From: Candidatus Dormiibacterota bacterium | Lineage (GTDB): Bacteria; Chloroflexota; Dormibacteria; Dormibacterales; Dormibacteraceae | Reading direction: 5' to 3' | DNA length: 47,028 bases | Assembly (NCBI GenBank): GCA_024280995.1 | Contig: JAMXLM010000020.1 | Span: forward strand, 1 to 47,028 | Position numbers and translations under genes: made by a program | The notes under the pieces: generated by a model | The model's database searches: none | The model's input: only the letters and a program-made list of their open reading frames with translations | Told to the model about the DNA's origin: nothing | Shown here: piece by piece, positions 16,382 to 25,143 of the stretch | Layout of the letters: the number at the start of each line of letters is the position of its first letter | Position numbering within the stretch: the stretch's first letter is position 1

Positions 16382-17337
16382 CCGCGTTCCTCGAAGAGCA
16401 CGCCGCGCAGGTCGAGCAAGCGGCGGCTCGGATCCGAGATCACGTCTGCCGGACGCCGGCTCTGACGACCGACCTCGATCAGTCGATTCGCCTCAAGCCT
16501 GAATGCTTCCAGGTCACCGGCTCGTTCAAGCCCCGCGGCGCCTTCAATGCGGTGCTTTCGCTGGTGGCCCGAGGGGAGCGACCGCGCGGCGTGATCGCCG
16601 TCAGCTCGGGCAACCACGCTCAAGCCGTGGCGCTGGCGGCGTCGTCGGTTGGCATCCCAGCGCTGATCCTCATCCCCGAGGATGCCAACCCGGCCAAGGT
16701 CGCGGCGACTCGCGCCCTGGGCGCCGAGGTGATCCAGGAAGGGATCAACTTCGCCAACCGCGAGGACCGGCTCCGTGAAGTGATGGCCGAGCGCGGTTAC
16801 ACGCTCGTCCACCCGTTCGACGACTGGGACGTCATCCACGGCCAGGGCACCGCGGCTCGCGAGCTCCTGGAGGACGCGCCCGACCTGGAGGTCATCGCGG
16901 CGCCGGTCGGTGGTGGCGGCCTGCTTTCGGGCTCGGCGATCTCCGCAAAGCACCATCGAGGCTCGATAAAGGTGGTCGGGGTGGAGCCGGTCGTCGCCGA
17001 CGACGCCTACCGGTCGTGGCAGTCGCACTCGATCCAGACGCTCGCGACATCGCCCACCACCCTGGCCGATGGCGTGCGCACAACTCACATCGGCGAGCGC
17101 AACTTCGCGGTGATGATCGAGGAGGGCCTTGTGGACGAGATCGTCACGGTAAGCGAGGAAGAGATCGCGAACGCCGTCGCGGTTGCGTGGTCGCGGCTGC
17201 ACCTAGCACTGGAACCGACTGGCGCGCTCACGCTTTCCGCGTACCTCTCGGGCAAGCTGCCGCAGGGCCGCGCGGGGCTGATGCTGAGCGGCGGCAACGC
17301 CAACCTCCAGACGGTGTCTACGATTCTGGGAAAGTGA
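16378..17337 (+). CDS. PLP-dependent threonine dehydratase / serine racemase-like enzyme
   Basis: 319 residues, TTG start in a TTGA overlap with the transporter stop. Fold type II PLP motifs are clear: GSFKPRGA with the Schiff-base Lys (~residue 49), SSGNHAQA, the glycine loop GGGGLLSG, and SGGNANL at the C-terminus. Length without an ACT domain suggests the catabolic threonine dehydratase or serine/threonine racemase group. It should convert threonine or serine to a 2-oxoacid and ammonia. Confidence 0.88.
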   Translation: MTAFLEEHAAQVEQAAARIRDHVCRTPALTTDLDQSIRLKPECFQVTGSFKPRGAFNAVLSLVARGERPRGVIAVSSGNHAQAVALAASSVGIPALILIPEDANPAKVAATRALGAEVIQEGINFANREDRLREVMAERGYTLVHPFDDWDVIHGQGTAARELLEDAPDLEVIAAPVGGGGLLSGSAISAKHHRGSIKVVGVEPVVADDAYRSWQSHSIQTLATSPTTLADGVRTTHIGERNFAVMIEEGLVDEIVTVSEEEIANAVAVAWSRLHLALEPTGALTLSAYLSGKLPQGRAGLMLSGGNANLQTVSTILGK

Positions 17338-17801
17338 TCCCCGTCAAGGAAGTGATGACCCGGAACGTGATCACGTTCCGTGAGGACACGCCGATCGAGG
17401 AGATCGCGAAGATCCTCTCGTCGAAGCACATCACCGGTGCGCCCGTCGTCGCCGGCGAGGGACACGTGGTCGGCATCGTGAGCGAGACCGACGTGTTCTC
17501 GAAGAAGGGCAAGACCGCGCGCGACATCATGAGCCCACGCGTCATCTCGGTCACCGAGGAGACGGGCATCGACGAGGCTGCGCGCCTTTTGATCGGCGAG
17601 CGCATCCGCCGCGTGCCGGTGATCCGCGGTGGCGCGATGGTCGGGTTGCTCAGTCGCTCTGACGTGCTCGACTTCTACGCCAAGACGCGCTGGACGTGCG
17701 ACGTATGCGGCTGGTGGGAGCGCAGCCTCGAGCGACCCGCGAAATGCTTCTCGTGCTCGAGCACCGAGCTGCGCCTGGAGAGGGCCGATCCCGGGCACTG
17801 A
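17334..17801 (+). CDS. CBS-domain pair with C-terminal zinc ribbon
   Basis: 155 residues from a GTG that overlaps the previous stop (GTGA). Two CBS motifs occupy residues 1-125 (VKEVMTRNVITF and ARDIMSPRVISV). The last 30 residues hold CDVCGWW and CFSCSS, a rubredoxin-like metal-binding ribbon. CBS pairs bind adenine nucleotides, so this is probably a small energy-sensing regulator. Clustering with the dehydratase may mean control of amino-acid breakdown. Confidence 0.85.
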   Translation: MIPVKEVMTRNVITFREDTPIEEIAKILSSKHITGAPVVAGEGHVVGIVSETDVFSKKGKTARDIMSPRVISVTEETGIDEAARLLIGERIRRVPVIRGGAMVGLLSRSDVLDFYAKTRWTCDVCGWWERSLERPAKCFSCSSTELRLERADPGH

Positions 17802-17853
17802 CATAGGTCTCTCGATCAAGGCCGAGTCGTTCACCGAGTCGGTCATCCGCGAG

Positions 17854-18969
17854 ATGACGCGACTCAACCTCGCGCTTCACGGCCCCGAGCGCGCGATCAA
17901 CTTCGCCCAGGGATTCCCCGACTTCGACGCCGACCCGCGCATCCTCGACGCGGCGGCCCAGGCGTTGCGCGACGGCTACAACCAGTACGCGACGACCTGG
18001 GGCGCGCCGGCGCTGCGGCAGGCGATCGCGCGGAAGTACTCCGCCGCTTGGGGGCGCGCCGTCGACGCCGACGCCGAGATCACCGTCTCGTGCGGGGCCA
18101 CCGAGGCGATGATCGCCGCGATGCTTGCCGCCGTCGATCCTGGCGACGAGGTGATCGTCTTCGAGCCCTTCTACGAGAACTACGGCCCCGACTGCGTGCT
18201 CAGCGGCGCCGTGCCGCGCTTCGTCGCACTGCGTCCGCCCCAGTGGTCGTTCGACGAGACCGAGCTGCGGTCGGCTTTCAACACCAGGACCCGCGCCATC
18301 GTGGTCAACACCCCGCACAACCCGACCGGCAAGGTCTACTCGCGCCACGAGCTCGAGCTGATCGCGAGCCTGTGCATCGAGCATGACGCGATCGCCATCA
18401 CCGACGAGATCTACGAACACCTCGTATACCGGGGCAAGCACATCAGCCTGGCCACGCTGCCTGGAATGGCGGAGCGCACGATCACGATCTCGGGCGCGAG
18501 CAAGACCTACTCGGTCACCGGCTGGCGCGTCGGCTGGCTCATCGCGCCGCCCGCGCTCAGCTCCGGCATCCGCAAGGTTCACGACTTCCTGACCGTGGGC
18601 GCCGCGCACCCGCTCCAGATCGCCGTCGCGGAGGCGCTCGACTTCCCCGCGTCCTTCTATGTGGAGCTGCTGGGCGACTACCAGGAGCGGCGCGACGCGA
18701 TGGTGTCAGGGCTGCGCGAGTGCGGCTTCGAGGTCGCGGCGCCAGACGGCGCGTACTACCTGATGGCAGGCATCGGCGCGTTTGGCGCCGCCGACGACGT
18801 TGCGTTCGCGCGGCGGCTCATCGAAGAGGCGGCGGTCGCGACCGTCCCGGCGTCGAGCTTCTTCCACGAACCCGAGCGCGGTCGCGGGCACGTCCGCTTC
18901 AGCTTCCCAAAGAAGATCGCGACGATCGAGCGCGGGCTGGAGGCGCTGCGCGGCCTGTCGCGGCCTTAA
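17854..18969 (+). CDS. Class I/II PLP aminotransferase
   Basis: 371 residues if started at the first in-frame canonical codon, ATG 17854. INFAQGFPDFDADP, NTPHNPTGKVYSRHEL and SGASKTYSVTGWRVGW (Schiff-base Lys) mark a fold type I aminotransferase acting on aspartate, aromatic or kynurenine-like substrates. Family-like sequence (KAESFTESVIREM) continues upstream to about 17803, just after the CBS gene stop, where only ATA is available, so the true start may be non-canonical. A longer frame from 17629 would overlap the CBS gene by 173 bp and is unlikely. Confidence 0.88.
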   Translation: MTRLNLALHGPERAINFAQGFPDFDADPRILDAAAQALRDGYNQYATTWGAPALRQAIARKYSAAWGRAVDADAEITVSCGATEAMIAAMLAAVDPGDEVIVFEPFYENYGPDCVLSGAVPRFVALRPPQWSFDETELRSAFNTRTRAIVVNTPHNPTGKVYSRHELELIASLCIEHDAIAITDEIYEHLVYRGKHISLATLPGMAERTITISGASKTYSVTGWRVGWLIAPPALSSGIRKVHDFLTVGAAHPLQIAVAEALDFPASFYVELLGDYQERRDAMVSGLRECGFEVAAPDGAYYLMAGIGAFGAADDVAFARRLIEEAAVATVPASSFFHEPERGRGHVRFSFPKKIATIERGLEALRGLSRP

Positions 18970-19014
18970 CAGGCTGGGTTCTTTTTTCGGCCGCTCCTTC
19001 CTACCGTGCTGCGC
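18966..19014 (+). promoter_or_regulatory. Two-box promoter motif, copy 1
   Basis: TTAACAGGCTGGGTT (18966-18980) is followed, 36 bp from its first base, by TACCGTGCTGCGC (19002-19014). The second box ends exactly at the ATG of the next gene (19015). The same pair with the same 36-bp phase occurs at 32915, 33791 and 35501. Confidence 0.7.
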
Positions 19015-19416
19015 ATGCGCACATTCATCCGTTCACCGCTGACGTGGCTGGTCATCGCCGAGATGGTCGTAGTGGGCGCGCTCCTGGTGCTCGCGTGGAA
19101 CCTGGTCGGCTCGTCACTGCGGCCCGTGGCATCCGCCCCGGCCCAGGCCGAGCAGCCGGTGGCCTCGGCGGACGACAGCTCACCGCTGCCGGACTTTCCG
19201 GGGTTGACCGGCGCCGGGTCGCGTGGCCCGCTTCCAGGCCTGAACCTCGACTCCGCGTTCTGGCGCGATCGGCTCGTGGCGCTCAATCGCGACCAGGTCT
19301 TGATGGCGCAGCTGGAATGGCGTCTGGTGCACGCGGCGATGTCAGCCGCCGAGAGCTACGTCAAGGACGTCGTGCTGCCGGCGATCGTCCGAGCCGAGAG
19401 AACTGTGTCCGGCTAG
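19015..19416 (+). CDS. Small membrane-anchored extracytoplasmic protein, unknown function
   Basis: 133 residues. One N-terminal membrane helix (SPLTWLVIAEMVVVGALLVLAW) is followed by a Pro/Ala/Ser-rich linker and a helical C-terminal region (FWRDRLVALNRDQVLMAQLEW). ATG 19015 directly follows the second promoter box; a GTG at 19006 lies within that box and is less likely. No family is recognised. Its promoter is shared with the pilin operon and ssb, so a part in an envelope-spanning machine is plausible. Its 3' end overlaps the convergent bactofilin gene by 4 bp. Confidence 0.75.
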   Translation: MRTFIRSPLTWLVIAEMVVVGALLVLAWNLVGSSLRPVASAPAQAEQPVASADDSSPLPDFPGLTGAGSRGPLPGLNLDSAFWRDRLVALNRDQVLMAQLEWRLVHAAMSAAESYVKDVVLPAIVRAERTVSG

Positions 19417-19787
19417 CCTCCCGACTGCATGGTGACGTTGCCGTTCAGGCTCGCCCCGTCCTCGACCGTGAGGCGGCCGACCCTGACGTCGCCGGTCAGC
19501 ACACCACCGCCCGTCAGCGTCAGGCGGCGCTTGGCCGTGACGTTGCCGCTGACCTTTCCGCGGATGCTGACGTTCGCCCCCTCGATGGTGGCCGTCACGT
19601 TCGCCGTCGCGTCGACGGTGACGTCGCCGCTGACCTTCAGGTCGCCCTCGACGGTGCCCGCGACCTTGAGGTCGCCCTGGATGTCGAGCCGGCCCTGCAG
19701 GGTGTCGCGCGGGCCGAGGCTGACTACATTGTTGGCGCCATTCTGCGTGCCTGATCCCTGCGCGGCGGTCTTTTCAGCTTGAGCCAT
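19413..19787 (-). CDS. Bactofilin (polymer-forming cytoskeletal protein)
   Basis: 124 residues. The core from residue ~25 on is a right-handed beta-helix made of short repeats such as LQGRLDIQGDLKVAGTVEGD and VTATIEGANVSIRGKVSG, flanked by disordered Ala/Gln-rich ends. ATG 19787 is preceded by GGAGG; an upstream GTG (19799) lies before that site. Bactofilins self-assemble without nucleotide on the inner membrane and organise cell-wall enzymes or polar structures. Confidence 0.9.
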   Translation of the reverse strand: MAQAEKTAAQGSGTQNGANNVVSLGPRDTLQGRLDIQGDLKVAGTVEGDLKVSGDVTVDATANVTATIEGANVSIRGKVSGNVTAKRRLTLTGGGVLTGDVRVGRLTVEDGASLNGNVTMQSGG

Positions 19788-19895
19788 TGAAGCCTCCACA
19801 ACGAAATGAGGGTCGATCCGGTTTTCAGCGAGCTAGCATCGTAGCAGCCGTGCCCGGAATCGTCCCCAGAGGTTGATCCGCAGATCGTGGCCGTG

Positions 19896-20735
19896 ATGGA
19901 CCGTGATTCCTCCCACGAAATGGTCGATCACGTCGTTGACTTCTTCGACCGTTTCGCGCCCCTGTACGACGGGTGGGCCGGCGGTCAACACGGCCGAGTC
20001 GCCGCCAGGCTCGTCGACCTGGCCGCGCCGAAGAAGAACGAGCACGTGCTTGACGTGGGCACCGGGACAGGCCTCGTCGCGCACCTGGTGGCGCCGAAGG
20101 TCAGCCCCGGCACCGTCCTCGGCATCGACCTTTCGGACAAGATGCTGGCGATCGCGCGCCTCAAGAAGGACAAGAACGTCCAGTTCGTCGGCATGGCTGC
20201 CGAGCACCTCGTCTTCAGGCCCGAGAGCTTCGACCTCGTCACCATGGGCGAGGCGCTGACCTACTTCGCCGATCCCACCACCGCCCTGGAGGAAGCGCAC
20301 CGAGTCCTGCGCACAGGAGGTCGCCTCGCCGTTTCCTGCCAGCGCCGAAGCCTCAACACCCGGGCGCAGGAGCTCTTCTTCCAGGGGCTCACGCCGCTGG
20401 CGCGGCGCCATTACTTGAGCCTGCCGCGCTACAGCTCGGAGCGCTCTCGCTTCGGCGAGCCGGACGTGCTGCCGAAGATCCTCGCCGGCGCGGGTTTCGA
20501 GGTCGAAAGGCTCACCGACATGGTCACCGGCGGGCGCGCGAACGATGCCCGGGAATGGACCGATCTCATGGCAGGCGCGGGGCCGCGGCCGTACACGCTG
20601 ATCCGAGCCCTCGGCCCGCGGTACAGGGACGAGCTGGAGGCCGAGGTCGAGGCGGCGATGGCGAGCCTGGGAGATCCGGACGATGCCTTCAGGTACCACC
20701 ACTCGTACGTGCTGGCTGTAGCGAAAAAGCAATAA
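19896..20735 (+). CDS. SAM-dependent methyltransferase (UbiE-like)
   Basis: 279 residues (GTG 19887 would add three). Motif I VLDVGTGTGLVA, the acidic motif II VLGIDLSDKML and FDLVTMGEALTYF define a class I methyltransferase; HRVLRTGGRLAVS is motif III. The substrate, quinone, lipid or other, is not clear. Its 3' end runs 47 bp into the convergent MFS gene. Confidence 0.87.
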   Translation: MDRDSSHEMVDHVVDFFDRFAPLYDGWAGGQHGRVAARLVDLAAPKKNEHVLDVGTGTGLVAHLVAPKVSPGTVLGIDLSDKMLAIARLKKDKNVQFVGMAAEHLVFRPESFDLVTMGEALTYFADPTTALEEAHRVLRTGGRLAVSCQRRSLNTRAQELFFQGLTPLARRHYLSLPRYSSERSRFGEPDVLPKILAGAGFEVERLTDMVTGGRANDAREWTDLMAGAGPRPYTLIRALGPRYRDELEAEVEAAMASLGDPDDAFRYHHSYVLAVAKKQ

Positions 20736-22188
20736 CCAGCAGCGCCGCGACGCAAAGTGCGGCGGCGATCACGAAGATCTCGCGGTACTCCTGGAGGAAC
20801 GCGTCGGCCACCAACTGCTCCAGGTGCTTGACGCGCTGGCGCAGGTCGGGGTCGCTCAGGATCGGAGTGCCGAGGATCTGATGGAAGCGATAGAGGCCGA
20901 AGGCGGTCAGCGTCGAGAGACCGATCAGCATGCCCATCGTGCGCGCGAGCACCACCAGGCTGGTCGCGAGGCCATGGCTCTGCCCGCGGGTCAAAGCGAG
21001 CACCCCGGCGGTCAGCGGCGCGATCACCAGCCCAAATCCAATGCCGCAAGCCGCGAGCGACAGGTCCGCTTGCCTCAACGGCCCGAGGTGCAAGGAAAGC
21101 TCGTTGGCCGGCCAGGTCGACATCTGGAGGAAGGCGGCGGCGGAGACCGCCATGCCCGCCGCGGCCGTGACGCGGTTGCCGATCCGCGCGGCGATCAACC
21201 CACCCGCGATCGCCCCGACCGGCACCCCGACGAGGAACTGAGTCAGCAGCAACCCTGAGTCCAGTGCCTCGAGGTTGAAGACGAGGCGGCCGACGATGGG
21301 CACGTCGACGAGGGTCACGATGAGGGCGGCGCCGATCAGGACGTTGGCCGACGTCGCGCCGATGAAGGCGCGGCTGCGCAGCAGGTCCCGCGGAATGAGC
21401 GGCTCGAGGGCGCGGACCTGCCTCCATCCGTACGCGCCCAGCAGGACCAGGGCGATGGCGCCGGCCGGGATGAAGAGCGCGTTGAGCGCGCGGTGCTCAG
21501 GGTCGTCGGGGTAGAGGGCGAAGACCAGGGCGCCCAGGCCGAGACCCAGCAGTACCGCGCTCCTCCAGTCGATGTCGGTGGTTGCCGGAGCGCTTGCCCT
21601 CTGGCGAGTCCCGACGAAGAGCAGGCCCGCGCCGCAGACCACCGCGAGCGGGATGTTCAGCCAGAAGACGAAGCGCCAACCGCCCAGCCCGGCGGCGGCC
21701 GCGGTCACGGTTGCGCCGTAGATCGGCCCCAGGACGCTGCCGGCCTCCTGCAGGCCCGCGACCGAGCCGAGCGCGATGGTCCGGGCGCGGTCGCGATAGA
21801 CGTCCGCGGCGATCGCCAGCGACAGGGGCACCAGGCCGCCGCCGCCGAGGCCCTGGAGGAATCGCCCCGAGACGAGCCACGGCAGCTCGGCGAAGGACCA
21901 GAGCCCGGCCGTCGCGGTCACGACCGAGCCCGCCGCGAATGCGACGAGGCATGTCAGGTAGACCGGGATCCGGCCGCGCGCGTCGGAGTAGGCGCCGAGC
22001 AGCGGCATCGCGACCACGTAGCCCGCCAGGAATCCCGTGACGATCGGGGTCGCCTGCTCGAAGTTCTCGATCGTGATCCCGACGTCACCCGTCATCGCCG
22101 GCAGCAGCGTCACGACCACGTACGCGTCGAGCGCGGCCACGAACAGGCCCGCGCCGGCGAGACCGAGAAGAAGCGGCCGGCGGCTCAC
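20689..22188 (-). CDS. MFS exporter, DHA2-like
   Basis: 499 residues, about 14 hydrophobic segments. Motif A is present as LLGAYSDARGRIPVY and motif C-like GLQEAGSVLGPIYG around residue 145. It starts with GTG overlapping the stop of the LppX-like lipoprotein. In mycobacteria an LprG lipoprotein and the P55 MFS exporter are paired for lipid and drug export; this lipoprotein-MFS pair may be a parallel arrangement (inference from gene order and domain type). Confidence 0.88.
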   Translation of the reverse strand: MSRRPLLLGLAGAGLFVAALDAYVVVTLLPAMTGDVGITIENFEQATPIVTGFLAGYVVAMPLLGAYSDARGRIPVYLTCLVAFAAGSVVTATAGLWSFAELPWLVSGRFLQGLGGGGLVPLSLAIAADVYRDRARTIALGSVAGLQEAGSVLGPIYGATVTAAAAGLGGWRFVFWLNIPLAVVCGAGLLFVGTRQRASAPATTDIDWRSAVLLGLGLGALVFALYPDDPEHRALNALFIPAGAIALVLLGAYGWRQVRALEPLIPRDLLRSRAFIGATSANVLIGAALIVTLVDVPIVGRLVFNLEALDSGLLLTQFLVGVPVGAIAGGLIAARIGNRVTAAAGMAVSAAAFLQMSTWPANELSLHLGPLRQADLSLAACGIGFGLVIAPLTAGVLALTRGQSHGLATSLVVLARTMGMLIGLSTLTAFGLYRFHQILGTPILSDPDLRQRVKHLEQLVADAFLQEYREIFVIAAALCVAALLVIAFSLQPARTSGGT

Positions 22189-22859
22189 GGAGCGGGCGAA
22201 GTGATGCTCACCGTTCCGTTGAAGTTTGTGAGATCGACCTCGACCGCCGCGTCCTTTCCGCCATCGCCGAAGTCTCCCTCGAGCACGGCCTTGGGGATGA
22301 AGTGATCCGAGCCCACCCAGATGTTGGCGGTGACCGGCCCTTCCGAGTTGAGGTACGCGAGCAGGCCTCGCACCTGCTCGGGCATGTACTGCGTCGAGAC
22401 GTGGTCGACGGTCTTGCCGTCGAGCTGCTCGCTCGCGACGTACTTCGACTGAGTGCCGGCCGGGATGACGGCGGCCAGGCCGGACGTGGCGTCGAACAGC
22501 TTCGCCATGTTGGGAAAGGCCGTGGCCTCGGCGCCTGTGACCTCCTGGAAGGGAGAGAACGGGATGTGCTCGTACACGTGGCCGCCCACGATCACGATCT
22601 CCAGCGCAAACGACACGTCCTGCTGCTTGACGGTGTAGACGGTGTCGCTGTCGGCTGGCATTCGCACGGACGTCTTGGCGCTGACCAGCGTGAAGCCCTT
22701 GATGCTCACGACGCCCTTGGTGAGCTTGAGGGTCGCGTTGACCGACCGAACCTTCGCCATCGCGCTCGCGCCGTCACGCAGGATCTTGGCCGGGTCGCCG
22801 GGAGGCTGGCTGCCACAGGCGATCAGCGCGAACAGCGCCAGCGCGAGGATGCGCCTCAA
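22185..22859 (-). CDS. LppX/LprG-type lipoprotein
   Basis: 224 residues from a TTG that overlaps the ndh stop. The signal LRRILALALFALIAC ends in a lipobox Cys at about residue 15. The mature part (AKILRDGASAMAKVRSVNATL ... YVASEQLDGKTVDHV ... AVLEGDFG) has the half-barrel pattern of LppX_LprAFG proteins, which carry lipids in the cell envelope. A much longer frame that begins in the ndh gene is a shadow. The next gene is an MFS exporter. Confidence 0.85.
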   Translation of the reverse strand: MRRILALALFALIACGSQPPGDPAKILRDGASAMAKVRSVNATLKLTKGVVSIKGFTLVSAKTSVRMPADSDTVYTVKQQDVSFALEIVIVGGHVYEHIPFSPFQEVTGAEATAFPNMAKLFDATSGLAAVIPAGTQSKYVASEQLDGKTVDHVSTQYMPEQVRGLLAYLNSEGPVTANIWVGSDHFIPKAVLEGDFGDGGKDAAVEVDLTNFNGTVSITSPAP

Positions 22860-24121
22860 TCTTTGGCCCGCACGATGAGGCGTATCGGCCTGTCGAGGAA
22901 GAGGTATTCGAACGCCCAGTTCACGAGCACGACGATGCGGCTGCGAAAGCTGACCACGTTGATGAGGTGCACGGTCAGCCAGATGACCCACCCGATGAAG
23001 CCCGAGAACTGCAGTCCGCGAATCTGCGCGACTGCGGAGTTGCGCCCGATCGTCGCCATGATGCCCGGGTCCTTGTACTCGAAGGCATGCGCGCCGCCGC
23101 CGGCCACCATGTCCGTGATGCAGGCGGCAACGTGCTTTCCGGCCTGCATCGCGACCGGGATGAGCATGGGCAGATACGCGCTGCCGTCCTGCGCGCCCGC
23201 GAGGTCGCCGATGACGAAGACGACCGGGTGCCCGGGGACCTGAAGGGTCGGGTCGATCGTCATCCGTGCCTGTCGCGTGAGCGGGACGCCGGTCGTCGCG
23301 CCCAGGGCCGATGCCTTCACGCCCGCGGTCCATATCACTAGGCCGGTGGAGATCTCCTGCCCATCGGCCAGGCGCAGGGTCGAGTCGGTCACCGACTCGA
23401 CCTTCGAGCTCAGCATCACCTCGACCTTCTTGCGCTCGAGCGACCGGTGAGCCGCCTCGCGGAGGAAGGGCACGAATTGCGAAAGCACATGAGGCGCTGC
23501 CTCTATAAGCACCACGCGGACCTCGTTTGTGTCGAGCCCGCGGTAGTCCTTGCGCAGCACGAAGCGAATGAGCTCGGACAGCGCGCCGGCCATCTCGACA
23601 CCCGTCGGGCCGCCGCCGACGATGGCGAACGTGAGGAGCATCCGCCTCCTGACCGGGTCGTCCGTCCATTCCGCCGCCTCGAACTGGGCGAGGATGCGGT
23701 TGCGGACGGCGAGCCCTTCGTCGAGCTGCTTGAGACCGATGGAGTGCTCCGCGATCGAAGAATTGCCGAAGTAGTCGCTCTGCGCACCGGTCGCCAGCAC
23801 GAGGTAGTCGTATTCGACTGCGCCGTGGTCGGTGAGCAGCCGCCGGCCTTCGAAGTCCACGCCGCTGATCGACGCCTGGAGGAAATCTGCGTTGCGAAGC
23901 GGCCGGATCAGCTGCCGGACCGGTCGCGCGATCTCACCTGGATCGAGAAGCGCTGAGGCGACCTGGTAGAGCAGCGGCGTGAACAGGTGGAAGTTGTTGC
24001 GGTCGATCAGGAGCACGTCCACGGGCGCGTGCTTGAGGGCCCGCGCGCACGTGAGGCCGCCGAAGCCCGCGCCGGCGATCACCACCCGCGGCCGGCCCCC
24101 ACGCCTGGGCGGGGATTTCAT
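22856..24121 (-). CDS. ndh: Type II NADH dehydrogenase
   Basis: 421 residues from ATG 24121, which overlaps the stop of the LigD-polymerase gene. FAD site VVIAGAGFGGLTCARAL, NADH site FAIVGGGPTGVEMAG and VFVIGDLAGAQD are intact, and the C-terminal ~60 residues form the amphipathic membrane anchor. It oxidises NADH and reduces quinone without pumping protons. The frame continues 230 bp upstream into the polymerase gene, but that stretch is low-complexity Arg-rich shadow. Confidence 0.93.
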   Translation of the reverse strand: MKSPPRRGGRPRVVIAGAGFGGLTCARALKHAPVDVLLIDRNNFHLFTPLLYQVASALLDPGEIARPVRQLIRPLRNADFLQASISGVDFEGRRLLTDHGAVEYDYLVLATGAQSDYFGNSSIAEHSIGLKQLDEGLAVRNRILAQFEAAEWTDDPVRRRMLLTFAIVGGGPTGVEMAGALSELIRFVLRKDYRGLDTNEVRVVLIEAAPHVLSQFVPFLREAAHRSLERKKVEVMLSSKVESVTDSTLRLADGQEISTGLVIWTAGVKASALGATTGVPLTRQARMTIDPTLQVPGHPVVFVIGDLAGAQDGSAYLPMLIPVAMQAGKHVAACITDMVAGGGAHAFEYKDPGIMATIGRNSAVAQIRGLQFSGFIGWVIWLTVHLINVVSFRSRIVVLVNWAFEYLFLDRPIRLIVRAKD

Positions 24122-25143
24122 GTCGGGTTGTTGAGCTGGCCCTTCTGCGGCGGGTATCGGCCGCGGCCACCGCCGTGGCGGCGATTGGCCATCTTCTCGA
24201 GCGCCTCCTTGCCGCCGGTCGCCTGCAGCAGCGAGCGTGGGAGCTTCTGTTTCTTTTTCGCGACGGGCTCGAAGAGATCGCCGAGCTTGTCGACGCGCTT
24301 CAGCACCTGTTCCGAGTCGAAGACGAGCAGTTCGGGGTCCTTCGCCTTGAAGCACTTCTCGACTTCATCCCACGACACGGGCGTGGAGACCGTCGGGCGC
24401 TTGCGGGCACGAAGCGAGTAGACGTTGACGGTCGTCTTGTACTGGTCGTTCTGACTCCAGTCGATGAGCACCTTGCCGCCACGCAGCTCCTTGAGCTGCT
24501 TGTGGACGGCCAGCGCCGGATACTTCTCCTCGAACAGCTGGGCAAGGCCCTTCGAGACGACCTTCGTCTCGTCGTAGGTGACCTTGGTGTTCAACGGTAC
24601 GTACAGCTGCAGGCCTTTCGACCCCGAGGTCTTGGCGAACGACTCCAGGCCGTGCTCGGCGAAGAGGTCGCGCAGCATGAGTCCGATCCGGCAGCACTCG
24701 ACGATCGTGGCCGGTGGCCCGGGATCGAGGTCGAACACGAGGGTGCGCGGCTCGGGGAGGTTGCTGCACAGCGACAGCGACGTGTGCATCTCCAGCGTGG
24801 CCAGGTTGGAGAGCCAGACCAGCGTCGGCAGGTCCTGGGCCAGGCAGTAGTACATGTCGCGGTTGTTGCCGCCGCTCCAGACCCTGGCGGTCTCCACCCA
24901 ATCGGGGCGGTGCTTGGGGCAGTTCTTCTCGTAGAAGAACTCGCCGTACACGCCGTTGGGATAGCGCTTGAGCGTGAGCGGGTGGTCGCGGGTGTGGGTC
25001 AACAGGATTGGCGCGATGCGCGTGTAGTAGTCGATGACCTGCGCCTTGGTGAAGCCGGTGTCGGGGTAGAGGACCTTCTCGAGGTTGGTCAGCTTGAGGG
25101 TCCGGCCCTCGATGTGGACCTCGACGGACGTGTCCTTAGCCAC
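24118..25143 (-). CDS. LigD-type polymerase/primase of non-homologous end joining
   Basis: 341 residues, the LigD POL domain as a separate protein. Metal-binding Asp138 and Asp140 are in VFDLDPGP, the triphosphate loop is SGSKGLQLY (173-181) and the third acidic residue lies in IDWSQND (~229). Many LigD polymerases have His after KGL; here it is Gln179. It fills and extends broken ends with rNTP or dNTP. The start overlaps the ligase gene by 8 bp, so polymerase and ligase are made together. A basic, Gly-rich tail (RRHGGGRGRY) may bind DNA. Confidence 0.92.
   Translation of the reverse strand: MAKDTSVEVHIEGRTLKLTNLEKVLYPDTGFTKAQVIDYYTRIAPILLTHTRDHPLTLKRYPNGVYGEFFYEKNCPKHRPDWVETARVWSGGNNRDMYYCLAQDLPTLVWLSNLATLEMHTSLSLCSNLPEPRTLVFDLDPGPPATIVECCRIGLMLRDLFAEHGLESFAKTSGSKGLQLYVPLNTKVTYDETKVVSKGLAQLFEEKYPALAVHKQLKELRGGKVLIDWSQNDQYKTTVNVYSLRARKRPTVSTPVSWDEVEKCFKAKDPELLVFDSEQVLKRVDKLGDLFEPVAKKKQKLPRSLLQATGGKEALEKMANRRHGGGRGRYPPQKGQLNNPT

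Noticed and set aside
22860..23669. Upstream part of a long frame joined to the LppX-like lipoprotein
   Set aside because: It is an out-of-frame shadow of ndh; the lipoprotein signal with TTG start at 22859 marks the true N-terminus.
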